DNA of 64,000 nucleotides from Streptococcus oralis (GCF_016028255.1 NZ_CP065707.1:434001-498000), one strand, 5' to 3'; shown: positions 53,137 to 63,055, counted from the first letter of the stretch. A program made the numbers and translations. The notes: a model not told the origin generated them from the letters alone.

Positions 53137-53171
53137 AAAAGTAAGCCGTAAGGCTTGCTTTTTGGTATAAT
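53137..53171 (+). promoter_or_regulatory. Terminator-like hairpin and extended -10 promoter before the defence genes
   Basis: AAAAGTAAGCC (53137-53147) pairs with GGCTTGCTTTT (53152-53162), giving a terminator for purH transcripts. TGGTATAAT (53163-53171) is an extended -10 promoter 33 bases before the ATPase start. Confidence 0.6.
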
Positions 53172-53203
53172 TGTAATAAATAAAACTATCAAGGAGTATA
53201 TGC

Positions 53204-54676
53204 ATGCCTTTAATTGAGAAATTTAAAATTAATAATCTTCATAATTATTATGATGTTGAGTTGAATTTTAAGAATGATAAGACTATTTACATTGGAGAAA
53301 ATGGTATTGGTAAGACGACTATTCTTTCGATGCTATATTATTTGCTTGATTTAAACTATGAAAGATTATCAAAATATATTTTTGAGAGTCTTGAAATTGA
53401 ATTTGAAGGGAAAAAAAGTGTAAAAATAACTAAAAGTGATATTAAGCATATAAATTCAGTAGTCAGAAGTCGCAAGGGACGATATCCGAAATTTATAGTT
53501 GATGAATTAATTAATGAAATTGAACAAGACGAAAATTTGATGAACGAACTATTGAAATTAGAGACTACGACAGATTTTATATTTAATTTCGAATTAAGAA
53601 AATTATATGAAAAATATTCATTATTGCATAATTATCCCAAACCTCTTATTCAAGAACTCATGGTTGAGGTTTTAGAGAGAATTAATCCTTCAGGGTACAT
53701 GGAACTAATAGGCTATATAGAGGAATTAAAAAATAAGTATAAAATTTTATACTTCCCAACTTATAGAAGAATTGAGGAAGATTTACGTAAATTAAATATA
53801 GGTCCTAGAAATGTTGCTCCTGGAGAAGAGATATTAAATAGTAAATTTAGTGGAGAATTAATTCATTTTGGTATGGAAGATGTCGACCATAGGATAAAAG
53901 AACTATTAAATAAGATTAGTAAGGAAACCAACGAAAGTTACAATAATATGACTAGTGGTTTACTAAATACTTTTTCTAATGGGGAAAGTATTAAAATTTC
54001 TGGTGAGAATTTTGATCCTGAAGAAGTAGATATCGCTCTGTCTAGATTAGGTGATAAAATAACTGATGAAACTAAATCTATAATTTTAAGTAAGATACGT
54101 CAAGGTGTTTTGCACGAAGATAAATATTTGGACTATCTTGTTTCAAGTATTCTTGAAAATTATAGAACTTTGGCAGATATTGATAGTAGGATTAATGATT
54201 TTAATCAAAGAGTAAATAAATATTTGTTTAGGAAAAAATTTTATTATAATCCACAGTCGTTAAGGTTAGATATCAAGAGGATTGATAGTAACGAGGAGAC
54301 TATTTTTAAGAAAAGTCAGGATGGAGAAATAGTTGAAGATATTATTGATTTAAGTAATCTTTCATCGGGTGAAAAACAGTTAATTTCAACCTTTTCCAAG
54401 ATATTTTTAGAAGATGAAAAAGAACTTGTTATTCTGTTTGATGAGCCGGAGTTATCTTTATCCGTTCCATGGCAAGAGGAATTTATTTATGATATTTCTC
54501 AAGCAAGTAAGTGTAAATTTTTATTAACAGTAACTCATTCTCCATTCATATATAAAAATCTCCTACCTTATGCGAAAGAGATTGATAAGTGTATTAAGGA
54601 AACTTCGCAAAATAGAGATAATAAATTTACATATTTCTTTTTAGATGACGATAATGATGATGAACTGCCTTTTTAA
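53204..54676 (+). CDS. AAA_15-type ABC ATPase, PARIS AriA-like
   Basis: This 490-residue protein has Walker A at residues 31-39 (GENGIGKTT), an inserted helical region, the ABC signature NLSSGEKQLI at about residues 383-392, and Walker B ELVILFDEPELSLS at about 405-418, plus a late VTHSPF switch. This is the layout of the ATPases that pair with DUF4435 proteins. In PARIS, AriA senses phage anti-restriction proteins and holds the AriB toxin. AAGGAG lies upstream. The AT content is higher than in the flanking pur genes. Confidence 0.75.
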   Translation: MPLIEKFKINNLHNYYDVELNFKNDKTIYIGENGIGKTTILSMLYYLLDLNYERLSKYIFESLEIEFEGKKSVKITKSDIKHINSVVRSRKGRYPKFIVDELINEIEQDENLMNELLKLETTTDFIFNFELRKLYEKYSLLHNYPKPLIQELMVEVLERINPSGYMELIGYIEELKNKYKILYFPTYRRIEEDLRKLNIGPRNVAPGEEILNSKFSGELIHFGMEDVDHRIKELLNKISKETNESYNNMTSGLLNTFSNGESIKISGENFDPEEVDIALSRLGDKITDETKSIILSKIRQGVLHEDKYLDYLVSSILENYRTLADIDSRINDFNQRVNKYLFRKKFYYNPQSLRLDIKRIDSNEETIFKKSQDGEIVEDIIDLSNLSSGEKQLISTFSKIFLEDEKELVILFDEPELSLSVPWQEEFIYDISQASKCKFLLTVTHSPFIYKNLLPYAKEIDKCIKETSQNRDNKFTYFFLDDDNDDELPF

Positions 54677-54692
54677 ATAAGGGGGATATAAT

Positions 54693-55670
54693 TTGAAATC
54701 AGTAACAATAGAAAATCACCTAGAAAGTTTGACAGAATCCTCAGTTATTTGGGAAAGGTATACGAGAGATGCTAAGGCTAACCCTAATAGATATTTTGTA
54801 TTTTATGAAGGAAAAGATAGGCAGTATTATGATTGTCGAATACGAAATTTCACTAAAAATTACAATGCATATGAGGTTGGTGGTAAGAGTAAAGTGTTGC
54901 AATTAGTTGATAAATTTACTCATGAGGAGGGTTATAAATTAAAGAATAAATTATTTTTTATAGATAAAGACTATGAAAAACACCGGTTAGATTCGGATGT
55001 ATATATGACTCCAAAATATGCAGTTGAGAACTTTTACGTAAGCCATACAGCAATCGAGAGAATACTGAAAACACATTTTGGAATAAATGAAGATGATCCA
55101 GAGTTTGGCAAGGTATTAGATTTTTTTAATGAAAGATATAAAGAATTTATTCAACATCTGACGGATATGAATCTATGGGCTATTTGTTGTCAATTAAATG
55201 GGGTCAAAATAGACTTTGATTTGTTGGGGTTGAAAAATAATGCAGATAATATTTTAAAAGTTAAGTATAAAAAGTTAGAATTATCAGTTGAAGATATTAG
55301 TTTCTATTATTTTGAGAGGAAGTATGGTGAAAAATTAAGGGAGAAATCTGAAAGCGGGCTTGAGAAGAATGGTAGAGATTATACTGCTGAGCTATCTTAT
55401 TTCATGGATAAAAAAGAATATATACGCAGTACTTTTGCCAATGATGTAGAGGAGTACCGTAGCTGTATAGAGAATTATTTTAGAGGTAAACAGTTGTTAT
55501 GGTTTTTAAAAGAGTTTATATTATCCGTAGAAAATAAAAGTGGAGGTATTCTGCAAAAACAATTTTTTATTGATGATAGAAATATAATGACAGTGTTTAC
55601 TAATTGTGCAGACACGCCTGAGTGTTTGAATGACTACTTGAAAAGAAAATGTTGCTTGATATTCAACTAG
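54693..55670 (+). CDS. DUF4435 / TOPRIM nuclease, PARIS AriB-like effector
   Basis: This 325-residue protein starts with TTG after GGGGGAT. TOPRIM-type residues are visible: E39 in FVFYEGKDRQYYD and D91/D93 in LFFIDKDYEKH, followed by YAVENFYVS, typical of DUF4435. In PARIS, AriB is released by AriA on infection and cleaves tRNA, stopping growth. It lies 16 bases behind the ATPase in the same orientation, the expected ariA-ariB order. Confidence 0.72.
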   Translation: MKSVTIENHLESLTESSVIWERYTRDAKANPNRYFVFYEGKDRQYYDCRIRNFTKNYNAYEVGGKSKVLQLVDKFTHEEGYKLKNKLFFIDKDYEKHRLDSDVYMTPKYAVENFYVSHTAIERILKTHFGINEDDPEFGKVLDFFNERYKEFIQHLTDMNLWAICCQLNGVKIDFDLLGLKNNADNILKVKYKKLELSVEDISFYYFERKYGEKLREKSESGLEKNGRDYTAELSYFMDKKEYIRSTFANDVEEYRSCIENYFRGKQLLWFLKEFILSVENKSGGILQKQFFIDDRNIMTVFTNCADTPECLNDYLKRKCCLIFN

Positions 55671-55722
55671 TCTTTATTATATGTGGAAATTATATAAGAT
55701 TAGTTGAAACTTTGAGTAAATT

Positions 55723-55743
55723 TTTAGACATTAAGAAGACAAA
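55723..55743 (+). repeat. Direct repeat, right copy
   Basis: This is an exact copy of the 21 bases at 53076-53096, directly followed by the native terminator upstream of purD. Confidence 0.85.
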
Positions 55744-55773
55744 AGGGAAGAAAACAGTTTCTTTCCTTTTTTT
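55742..55773 (+). terminator. Original purH terminator, displaced by the insertion
   Basis: AGGGAAGAAA pairs with TTTCTTTCCT (one G-T pair), followed by TTTTTT. Confidence 0.7.
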
Positions 55774-55802
55774 GTCTAAAACGCGGAGCGGAACGAGATT
55801 AA

Positions 55803-55823
55803 AACGAACGTTTGTGATATAAT
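55803..55823 (+). promoter_or_regulatory. Promoter and possible PurR box of purD
   Basis: TGATATAAT (55815-55823) is an extended -10. ACGAACGTTT (55803-55812) just upstream resembles a PurR box core (CGAAC). The activator assignment is from family knowledge and not tested. Confidence 0.5.
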
Positions 55824-55855
55824 ATTAGTAAATAATTCGCAAAAGAGGTTGAAAG

Positions 55856-57118
55856 ATGAAGCTGTTAGTTGTCGGTTCGGGTGGTCGTGAACATGCGATT
55901 GCTAAGAAGTTGCTTGAATCAAAAGACGTTGAAAAGGTCTTTGTAGCTCCTGGAAATGACGGAATGACTCTGGATGGTCTGGAATTGATAAATATCTCTA
56001 TTTCCGAACATTCTAAGTTAATTGAGTTTGCAAAGGTCAACGGTATCGCTTGGACATTCATTGGGCCGGATGATGCTCTTGCCGCTGGAATCGTGGATGA
56101 TTTTAACAATGCTGGGCTCAAGGCCTTTGGTCCGACTAGGGCTGCAGCGGAGCTGGAGTGGTCCAAGGATTTTGCTAAGGAAATCATGGTCAAATATGAC
56201 GTTCCGACAGCAGCTTATGGCACATTTTCAGATTTCGAGGAGGCCAAGACTTACATCGAAGAGAAAGGCGCTCCAACCGTTGTTAAGGCGGATGGATTGG
56301 CGCTTGGGAAAGGTGTTGTCGTTGCTGAAACGGTTGAGCAAGCAGTAGAAGCCGCTCACGAGATGCTTTTAGACAATAAATTCGGTGATTCTGGTGCGCG
56401 TGTGGTCATCGAGGAATTCCTTGACGGGGAAGAGTTTTCACTCTTTGCCTTTGTCAATGGGGACAAGTTCTACATTATGCCGACGGCTCAGGATCACAAA
56501 CGTGCTTACGATGGCGACAAGGGCCCTAACACGGGCGGTATGGGAGCTTATGCGCCAGTTCCTCACTTGCCACAGAGCGTGGTTGACACAGCTGTTGACA
56601 CTATTGTCAAGCCGGTTCTTGAAGGCATGATCAAAGAAGGGCGTCCCTACCTTGGTGTGCTTTACGCGGGGCTTATCTTGACAGCTGATGGACCGAAAGT
56701 CATCGAGTTCAACTCACGCTTTGGAGACCCTGAAACGCAAATCATCTTGCCTCGTTTGACATCTGACTTTGCACAAAATATCACGGATATTCTTGATGGC
56801 AAGGAGCCAAACATCACGTGGACGGATAAGGGTGTGACTCTGGGTGTGGTTGTCGCATCCAAGGGTTACCCGCTAGACTATGAAAAAGGTGTCAAGCTTC
56901 CAACCAAGACCGAGGGCGACATCATCACTTACTATGCAGGGGCTAAGTTTGCGGAGAATAGCAGAGCACTGCTATCAAACGGCGGACGTGTCTATATGCT
57001 TGTCACCACAGCAGACACCGTCAAAGAAACCCAAGATATCATCTACAAAGAACTCGCCCAACAAAACACAGAAGGCCTCTTCTACCGAACAGATATCGGA
57101 AGCAAGGCTATTAAGTAA
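55856..57118 (+). CDS. purD: Glycinamide ribonucleotide synthetase
   Basis: This 420-residue ATP-grasp enzyme joins phosphoribosylamine and glycine. Family blocks are LLVVGSGGREHAIAKKL, VVKADGLALGKGV, QDHKRAYDGDKGPNTGGMGAY and EFNSRFGDPETQ. It has its own promoter and AAGAGG site. Confidence 0.96.
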   Translation: MKLLVVGSGGREHAIAKKLLESKDVEKVFVAPGNDGMTLDGLELINISISEHSKLIEFAKVNGIAWTFIGPDDALAAGIVDDFNNAGLKAFGPTRAAAELEWSKDFAKEIMVKYDVPTAAYGTFSDFEEAKTYIEEKGAPTVVKADGLALGKGVVVAETVEQAVEAAHEMLLDNKFGDSGARVVIEEFLDGEEFSLFAFVNGDKFYIMPTAQDHKRAYDGDKGPNTGGMGAYAPVPHLPQSVVDTAVDTIVKPVLEGMIKEGRPYLGVLYAGLILTADGPKVIEFNSRFGDPETQIILPRLTSDFAQNITDILDGKEPNITWTDKGVTLGVVVASKGYPLDYEKGVKLPTKTEGDIITYYAGAKFAENSRALLSNGGRVYMLVTTADTVKETQDIIYKELAQQNTEGLFYRTDIGSKAIK

Positions 57119-57198
57119 AGATATAAGAATAACGCGACGAAGTCGCCAAATACGATAATGGTCGTTTGACTTGCGAGCATTAGCGAGCTAATATAGAG

Positions 57199-57332
57199 CA
57201 ATCACCGCCGTTGTGAAAGAACGATTGGATTATAAGTCAATCGTTCAGGGAAATCGGAAGACCTTGGGCTTCCGATTTAGGCATGAAACACCTTTGGTGG
57301 CTGCTGCCGTCCCTCACAACCTAAGGTGATTG
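57199..57332 (+). ncRNA. Candidate structured RNA leader of purEK
   Basis: Perfect helices nest around each other: CAATCACC (57199) with GGTGATTG (57325), and GTTGTG (57210) with CACAAC (57315). Inside these are a hairpin GAACGATTG (57219) with CAATCGTTC (57238) and a 10-bp hairpin AAATCGGAAG (57251) with CTTCCGATTT (57269). A short CACC/GGTG hairpin (57289-57299) completes a multi-branched fold. The closing helix ends 25 bases before purE, so it could act as a cis-regulatory element. I do not recognise a known riboswitch class. The sequence before it (57119-57198) holds further small hairpins and no gene. Confidence 0.55.
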
Positions 57333-57356
57333 TTGAAAGGAAGAAAAGGAAAAATT

Positions 57357-57848
57357 ATGACTAAACCAGTAATTTCCATCATCATGGGCTCAAAATCCGA
57401 CTGGGCAACCATGCAAAAAACAGCTGAAGTTTTAGATCGCTTCGGTGTTGCCTACGAAAAGAAAGTCGTCTCTGCCCATCGCACGCCCGACCTCATGTTT
57501 CAGCATGCCGAAGAAGCCCGCAGTCGTGGTATCAAGGTCATTATCGCAGGTGCGGGCGGCGCAGCCCATTTGCCAGGAATGGTCGCAGCCAAAACAACCC
57601 TTCCTGTCATCGGTGTACCTGTCAAATCGCGTGCTCTTAGCGGTGTGGACTCGCTCTACTCTATCGTACAGATGCCGGGTGGCGTGCCTGTGGCGACAAT
57701 GGCTATCGGTGAAGCAGGTGCGACAAATGCGGCACTCTTTGCCCTCCGTCTCCTGTCAGTAGAGGATCAGGCTATCGCGACAGCTTTGGCGGATTTCGCA
57801 GAGGAGCAAGGAAAAATCGCAGAGGAGTCTACAAATGAGCTCATCTAA
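57357..57848 (+). CDS. purE: N5-carboxyaminoimidazole ribonucleotide mutase
   Basis: This 163-residue class I PurE has [23 protein letters not shown] and [13 protein letters not shown], the substrate-binding motifs. ATG 57357 is chosen; the frame is open slightly upstream. It overlaps purK, its pathway partner. Confidence 0.96.
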   Translation: MTKPVISIIMGSKSDWATMQKTAEVLDRFGVAYEKKVVSAHRTPDLMFQHAEEARSRGIKVIIAGAGGAAHLPGMVAAKTTLPVIGVPVKSRALSGVDSLYSIVQMPGGVPVATMAIGEAGATNAALFALRLLSVEDQAIATALADFAEEQGKIAEESTNELI

Positions 57849-58926
57849 AACAATAGGAATTATCGGTGGTGGTCAGCTTGGTCAGATGATGGCCATTTCT
57901 GCTATCTACATGGGGCACAAGGTTATCGCGCTGGATCCTGCGGCGGATTGCCCGGCCTCTCGTGTAGCGGAAATCATCGTGGCTCCCTATAACGATGTGG
58001 ATGCCCTCCGTCAGTTAGCTGAGCGATGCGATGTCTTCACCTATGAGTTTGAAAATGTCGACGCTGACGGTCTGGATGCGGTTATCAGGGATGGACAGCT
58101 CCCACAAGGAACAGATCTGCTTCGCATTTCTCAAAATCGCATTTTTGAAAAGGACTTCCTCTCAAACAAGGCACAAGTCACTGTGGCACCCTACAAGGTT
58201 GTGACTTCAAGCCAAGACTTGGCAGATATTGACCTATCGAAAAACTATGTCCTCAAGACTGCGACTGGTGGCTACGATGGCCATGGTCAGAAGGTTATTC
58301 GCTCAGAAGAAGACTTGGAAGAAGCCCGTGCACTAGCCGACTCAGCAGACTGCGTCTTGGAAGAATTCGTCAACTTTGACCTTGAAATTTCTGTCATCAT
58401 ATCAGGAAATGGCAAGGATGTGACAGTTTTCCCAGTTCAGGAAAATATCCACCGCAACAATATTCTGTCTAAGACTATCGTGCCAGCTCGCGTTTCTGAT
58501 AGTCTAGCAGATAAGGCAAAAATAATGGCAGTGCGAATTGCAGAACAACTCAACTTGTCTGGAACTCTCTGCGTGGAAATGTTTGCGACGGCTGATGATA
58601 TTATTGTCAACGAGATTGCCCCTCGCCCACATAACTCAGGGCATTATTCAATTGAAGCTTGTGACTTCTCGCAATTCGATACTCATATTTTGGGCGTTCT
58701 GGGAGCACCGTTGCCACAAATTAAATTACATGCGCCAGCCGTCATGCTCAATGTTCTCGGCCAACATGTCGAAGCTGCTGAAACATATGTCACAGAAAAT
58801 CCAAGCGCCCACCTCCACATGTATGGTAAAATAGAAGCGAAGCACAACCGCAAGATGGGACACGTGACTTTGTTTAGTGATACGCCGGATAGTGTGGTTG
58901 AGTTTGGGAAAGGGATTGATTTTTAA
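57835..58926 (+). CDS. purK: N5-carboxyaminoimidazole ribonucleotide synthase
   Basis: This 363-residue ATP-grasp enzyme starts [19 protein letters not shown] and has [23 protein letters not shown] and [18 protein letters not shown]. It overlaps purE by 14 bases. Confidence 0.96.
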   Translation: MSSSKTIGIIGGGQLGQMMAISAIYMGHKVIALDPAADCPASRVAEIIVAPYNDVDALRQLAERCDVFTYEFENVDADGLDAVIRDGQLPQGTDLLRISQNRIFEKDFLSNKAQVTVAPYKVVTSSQDLADIDLSKNYVLKTATGGYDGHGQKVIRSEEDLEEARALADSADCVLEEFVNFDLEISVIISGNGKDVTVFPVQENIHRNNILSKTIVPARVSDSLADKAKIMAVRIAEQLNLSGTLCVEMFATADDIIVNEIAPRPHNSGHYSIEACDFSQFDTHILGVLGAPLPQIKLHAPAVMLNVLGQHVEAAETYVTENPSAHLHMYGKIEAKHNRKMGHVTLFSDTPDSVVEFGKGIDF

Positions 58927-58932
58927 GGAAAT

Positions 58933-59682
58933 ATGAAAAAATATTTTAAAAATAACACAAAACAATTGATATGTTTATTGTTACTAGTGATGGCATCTGG
59001 TCCCTTTTTCTCAGTTGTTATCGGAACTTTTTCCAATTATTTGAATTCCAAATTAGGTGATTGGTTGAGTTTTTATGGAAGTGTCGCTGGAATTGTAATC
59101 TCATTGATTGTTGTTCATCTACAATTATCGCTCGAAGAAGAAAAGGAATTACGTAAGTATCGACCAGAGTTGATTTTAAGCAATGATTATCAGCTTATCA
59201 AGCCAAACTGTAGAGTATATTTTGATGATAAATATTGGTTTCATCTAAGAAAATCAGAAAATAACAAACAGTATGTAGCAGCTAATAGTTTTGAAGAATC
59301 TTATTCTAATAAGGATAAAAGAGATAAAATTTTATCTCTTGAAATTGTTAACAATCAACCTATATTTAATATTCGCATCTTATTTGGGGAAAGTTTGGAC
59401 GGTGAGCTGATACCAAAATTAAATGCGGAGCAAAGATTATATGTAATCTCGAAAGCACATCAAGAAGAGATACATCAACATATCTTAGGTAACAAGCCTA
59501 ATTTTAATCACGTTCCAGAGACGATCACTTTATTCTTTACAACACTTTCAGGAGAAGTGTGTAAGTATATTTATAAAGTTGATGGCAAAGGATATTGTAG
59601 TATCAATCGAAAGTATTTTGGGGTAGACTATCCTGAAGTTGCTAAAAATATTCATATTTGTGACTATATTGTCAGTAAATAG
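58933..59682 (+). CDS. Two-helix membrane protein of unknown function (accessory)
   Basis: This 249-residue protein has two N-terminal membrane segments (about residues 11-31 and 44-66), a short coiled region (LSLEEEKELRKYRPEL) and a soluble, probably beta-rich domain. It starts six bases after purK and has AAGGAA in front, so it is probably cotranscribed. It is AT-rich compared with purK. No family is recognised. Together with the kinase it forms an insertion before purB. Confidence 0.6.
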   Translation: MKKYFKNNTKQLICLLLLVMASGPFFSVVIGTFSNYLNSKLGDWLSFYGSVAGIVISLIVVHLQLSLEEEKELRKYRPELILSNDYQLIKPNCRVYFDDKYWFHLRKSENNKQYVAANSFEESYSNKDKRDKILSLEIVNNQPIFNIRILFGESLDGELIPKLNAEQRLYVISKAHQEEIHQHILGNKPNFNHVPETITLFFTTLSGEVCKYIYKVDGKGYCSINRKYFGVDYPEVAKNIHICDYIVSK

Positions 59683-59840
59683 AAAGTATTGAATAAATTT
59701 AGTTTTTATGGATTAACGTATTTTTTATTTTCGTCGAAAGGGATAGGATTGCAGTAATTTATGATTTACCGCTGTATACATATTTGAATACATTAGATCG
59801 CTATCCATCTGTGTGGATTGAAAAATAAGGGTTTGAATAA

Positions 59841-61568
59841 ATGGTGAAATTAAAAAAATTACAAAAAGAATTTTTAAATCTTGGTTATACTGTTAGTGAT
59901 GAAGATCCAAAAGAAGGTGGCGAAGGTACTGTATACAAAGCAGAAAAAGGACAAAATCTTTATGCTATCAAAGTTATTAAAGATTTAAGAACGGATAGAA
60001 TTAAAAGATATAAACAGGAAATTGAAAGTGTTCAAAAATTAAATCATCACAATATTATAAAACCTATTTATGGAGAATTATTGATTGATGGTGGAGAAGT
60101 TCAGTACAGTGTTATGCCATTCTATGAAAATGATTTAAAAAAGATCATTCCCCAATTATTAGATTATGAGCAGATTTTTAACATTATCATTGAACTGGGA
60201 GAAGCTTTAAAGTACATTCATAGCAAAGGTATTATACACCGGGATTTAAAGCCAGAAAACGTATTGGTTGCGGCAGATGACGGACATTTAGTTTTAACGG
60301 ATTTTGGTATTGCACATTTTAAGGATTCTAATCTAACTAAGAAAAATGATTTGTTAAATAACAGAGTATATCTGGCTCCTGAACAATATATTAAAGGTAA
60401 TGCTCAAAATGTGACTCAAGCAGCAGACATTTATTCATTTGGACTAATTATTAATGAGTGCTTTACTAAGAGAGTCGCTCACGGTGACAATCCTCGGTTA
60501 ATAAGTGATGAGTATCCGTTTTTATTTGAACTTGACAATATAGTCAAAAAGATGTTAAGGCAAGATGCTGAAAAAAGAATAGGTATCAATTGTGCTTTAA
60601 GTTTGTTGAAAGAGGCTAGAGAAACTCTGTTTGAAGACTTAGATTACCTTAGTTGTGATTTGACGGACGGATCTCCAGAAGATTTATCTCCAGAAGAACT
60701 AGGAAGTATTTTAAGTCAAGCTAGTAAAGATGTTTATTTTGCGACTAAATTTAAGCTAGATGATGATATCACTAAACAGTATGAGTTAAATTATCATAAA
60801 AACATTAGTTTTAGTGTTTCTCCTTATTTAAAAAATTTAGCTGCTGGTTATAAAATTTTGGATGTTTGTCGAAAAAAATTTATTTATGAAACTGCATATC
60901 CAGAGGGGCCAAGACTTTCATTTCTAAACGAAAGTGAGTATAAAGGTCTTCATGATAGATTAGAGGCAGTTCTCAATATATATATGATTTCAGGTAGGAT
61001 TTATGGACAAATAAAAAAATATTTTTCAGCATGTCTAGATTATCATGCTGAAGAGATTCTAACACAAATTGAAGATGAAAAATGGATGTATGATAATCTG
61101 TTTTACCACATAGAAGATGCACCAATACTTTGGTTAAGGATATTTTTATTAGAACTGGGTATTGAACAGAGTGAATTAGAAGACAATATTTTGATAAATT
61201 GGGATAGAGCGGTAGCTGGCAATGAGACAGAGTCATTTTTGTATAGAAGAGATACTGCATTCGATAAAAAACAATCTGAAAATATTAAATTGATTTGCCA
61301 AGAGCTTGCAAACAGGTGGGATGTGTCATATGATTATCTTGATGATGAAACTATCAGATTTATATTTGCAAATGAACATCAATTTGAAAATTTTAAAGAT
61401 TTTGCAAGAAACAAAATAGAATCAAATCGTAGTTTGTGGTTAGATTTTAATGATGATATTATTCAAAAGTTTAGAGTCATTGATGGTGAAATTATTGTGG
61501 ATTTAAGTATCTCTTGGGATATTGATTCACTTTTGGCAAAGGTACTTGGTCTTAAGAAAATAAATTAA
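59841..61568 (+). CDS. Serine/threonine protein kinase with long unknown C-terminal region (accessory)
   Basis: This 575-residue protein has an N-terminal eukaryotic-like kinase domain: glycine loop GGEGTVYKAE (26-35), catalytic Lys 44 (YAIKVI), HRDLKPENV (about 133-141), DFGIAHF (about 154-160), and the activation-segment end YLAPEQY. The remaining 300 residues have no membrane segment and no PASTA domains, so this is not the host StkP. A role in phage defence or stress signalling is possible given the PARIS-like module nearby, but unproven. The gap 59683-59840 in front holds no clear promoter. Confidence 0.75.
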   Translation: MVKLKKLQKEFLNLGYTVSDEDPKEGGEGTVYKAEKGQNLYAIKVIKDLRTDRIKRYKQEIESVQKLNHHNIIKPIYGELLIDGGEVQYSVMPFYENDLKKIIPQLLDYEQIFNIIIELGEALKYIHSKGIIHRDLKPENVLVAADDGHLVLTDFGIAHFKDSNLTKKNDLLNNRVYLAPEQYIKGNAQNVTQAADIYSFGLIINECFTKRVAHGDNPRLISDEYPFLFELDNIVKKMLRQDAEKRIGINCALSLLKEARETLFEDLDYLSCDLTDGSPEDLSPEELGSILSQASKDVYFATKFKLDDDITKQYELNYHKNISFSVSPYLKNLAAGYKILDVCRKKFIYETAYPEGPRLSFLNESEYKGLHDRLEAVLNIYMISGRIYGQIKKYFSACLDYHAEEILTQIEDEKWMYDNLFYHIEDAPILWLRIFLLELGIEQSELEDNILINWDRAVAGNETESFLYRRDTAFDKKQSENIKLICQELANRWDVSYDYLDDETIRFIFANEHQFENFKDFARNKIESNRSLWLDFNDDIIQKFRVIDGEIIVDLSISWDIDSLLAKVLGLKKIN

Positions 61569-61719
61569 AATTTTCAACAGTTATTTAAACGCTCAAAATA
61601 AACTAAAAATATAGAAAGGAATAAGGGCTCCGTATCCTTTAAAACTGAATACGGGGTACGGATTTGGTCAAAAAGATAGTTTTCCTAGAAGCTGACGCTT
61701 CTTAGTCTAAACTCCTATT

Positions 61720-61749
61720 TTGACTGTGTCCGCTTAACGCCCTTAATAT
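61720..61749 (+). promoter_or_regulatory. Promoter of purB close to its start codon
   Basis: TTGACT (61720-61725) and TAATAT (61744-61749) have an 18-base spacer. The start codon is only eight bases after the -10, and no ribosome site is present. The transcript may therefore be nearly leaderless. Upstream, AGAAGC/GCTTCT (61687-61702) is a small hairpin. Confidence 0.55.
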
Positions 61750-61756
61750 CTTAAAC

Positions 61757-63055
61757 ATGATTGAAAGATATAGCCGCCCAGAGATGGCGAACATTTGGAG
61801 TGAAGAAAATAAATACCGTGCTTGGCTTGAGGTGGAAATCTTGGCTGACGAGGCATGGGCTGAGTTGGGGGAAATCCCTAAGGAAGATGTGGCTTTGATT
61901 CGCGAGAAGGCGGACTTTGACATCGACCGCATTTTGGAAATCGAGCAGGAGACTCGCCACGATGTGGTGGCCTTCACACGTGCGGTTTCTGAGACTCTTG
62001 GCGAAGAGCGTAAGTGGGTGCACTACGGCTTGACCTCTACCGACGTGGTGGATACGGCCTACGGTTACCTCTACAAACAAGCCAACGACATCATCCGTCG
62101 TGACCTTGAAAATTTCCTCAATATTATCGCTGACAAGGCTAAGGAGCACAAGTTCACCATCATGATGGGTCGTACCCATGGTGTGCACGCTGAGCCGACA
62201 ACCTTTGGTCTAAAATTGGCGACTTGGTACAGCGAAATGAAGCGCAATATCGAGCGTTTCGAGCATGCGGCTGCTGGTGTGGAAGCTGGTAAGATTTCTG
62301 GTGCGGTTGGGAACTTTGCCAACATCCCTCCATTCGTTGAAAAATACGTCTGCGACAAGCTTGGTATCCGTGCCCAAGAAATCTCTACACAGGTCCTTCC
62401 TCGTGACCTTCACGCTGAGTACTTTGCAGTTCTTGCTAGCATCGCGACTTCAATTGAGCGTATGGCGACTGAAATCCGTGGTTTGCAAAAGTCTGAGCAA
62501 CGCGAAGTGGAAGAGTTCTTTGCCAAAGGTCAAAAAGGTTCTTCAGCAATGCCTCACAAACGCAACCCTATCGGTTCTGAAAATATGACAGGTCTTGCGC
62601 GTGTTATCCGTGGTCACATGGTGACAGCTTATGAAAATGTTGCTCTTTGGCACGAACGTGATATTTCTCACTCATCAGCTGAGCGTATTATCACACCAGA
62701 TACGACTATTTTGATTGACTATATGCTCAACCGTTTTGGGAATATCGTCAAGAACTTGACAGTCTTCCCAGAAAACATGATCCGCAACATGAACTCGACT
62801 TTTGGTCTGATCTTTAGCCAACGTGCCATGTTGACTTTGATTGAAAAAGGTATGACGCGTGAGCAAGCTTACGACCTTGTTCAACCGAAAACAGCCTACT
62901 CTTGGGACAATCAAGTAGACTTTAAACCACTTCTCGAAGCAGATCCAGAGGTAACTTCTCGCCTCACTCAAGATGAAATCGATGAAATCTTCAACCCGGC
63001 ATACTATACCAAACGAGTGGATGATATCTTCGAACGTATCGGACTGGGTGACTAA
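61757..63055 (+). CDS. purB: Adenylosuccinate lyase
   Basis: This 432-residue enzyme acts twice in the pathway: on SAICAR and on adenylosuccinate. It starts [18 protein letters not shown], the family N-terminus, and carries the signature [11 protein letters not shown] with the catalytic loop serine, and the catalytic-type [10 protein letters not shown]. The accessory kinase pair separates it from purK. Confidence 0.96.
   Translation: MIERYSRPEMANIWSEENKYRAWLEVEILADEAWAELGEIPKEDVALIREKADFDIDRILEIEQETRHDVVAFTRAVSETLGEERKWVHYGLTSTDVVDTAYGYLYKQANDIIRRDLENFLNIIADKAKEHKFTIMMGRTHGVHAEPTTFGLKLATWYSEMKRNIERFEHAAAGVEAGKISGAVGNFANIPPFVEKYVCDKLGIRAQEISTQVLPRDLHAEYFAVLASIATSIERMATEIRGLQKSEQREVEEFFAKGQKGSSAMPHKRNPIGSENMTGLARVIRGHMVTAYENVALWHERDISHSSAERIITPDTTILIDYMLNRFGNIVKNLTVFPENMIRNMNSTFGLIFSQRAMLTLIEKGMTREQAYDLVQPKTAYSWDNQVDFKPLLEADPEVTSRLTQDEIDEIFNPAYYTKRVDDIFERIGLGD

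Larger units (their letters stand above)
53097..55743 (+). mobile_element. Defence module inserted between purH and its terminator
   Basis: A 2.6-kb segment containing only two AT-rich genes is bounded by the 21-bp direct repeat. After the right copy the sequence continues with the terminator and purD promoter expected directly behind purH. No integrase or transposase is inside, so how it moved is unknown. The purH reading frame is undamaged. Confidence 0.7.

Noticed and set aside
57290..57316. T-box-like GGTGG and CGTCCCT segments upstream of purE
   Set aside because: The other conserved T-box elements and a specifier loop are missing, and purE is not an amino-acid or tRNA gene.
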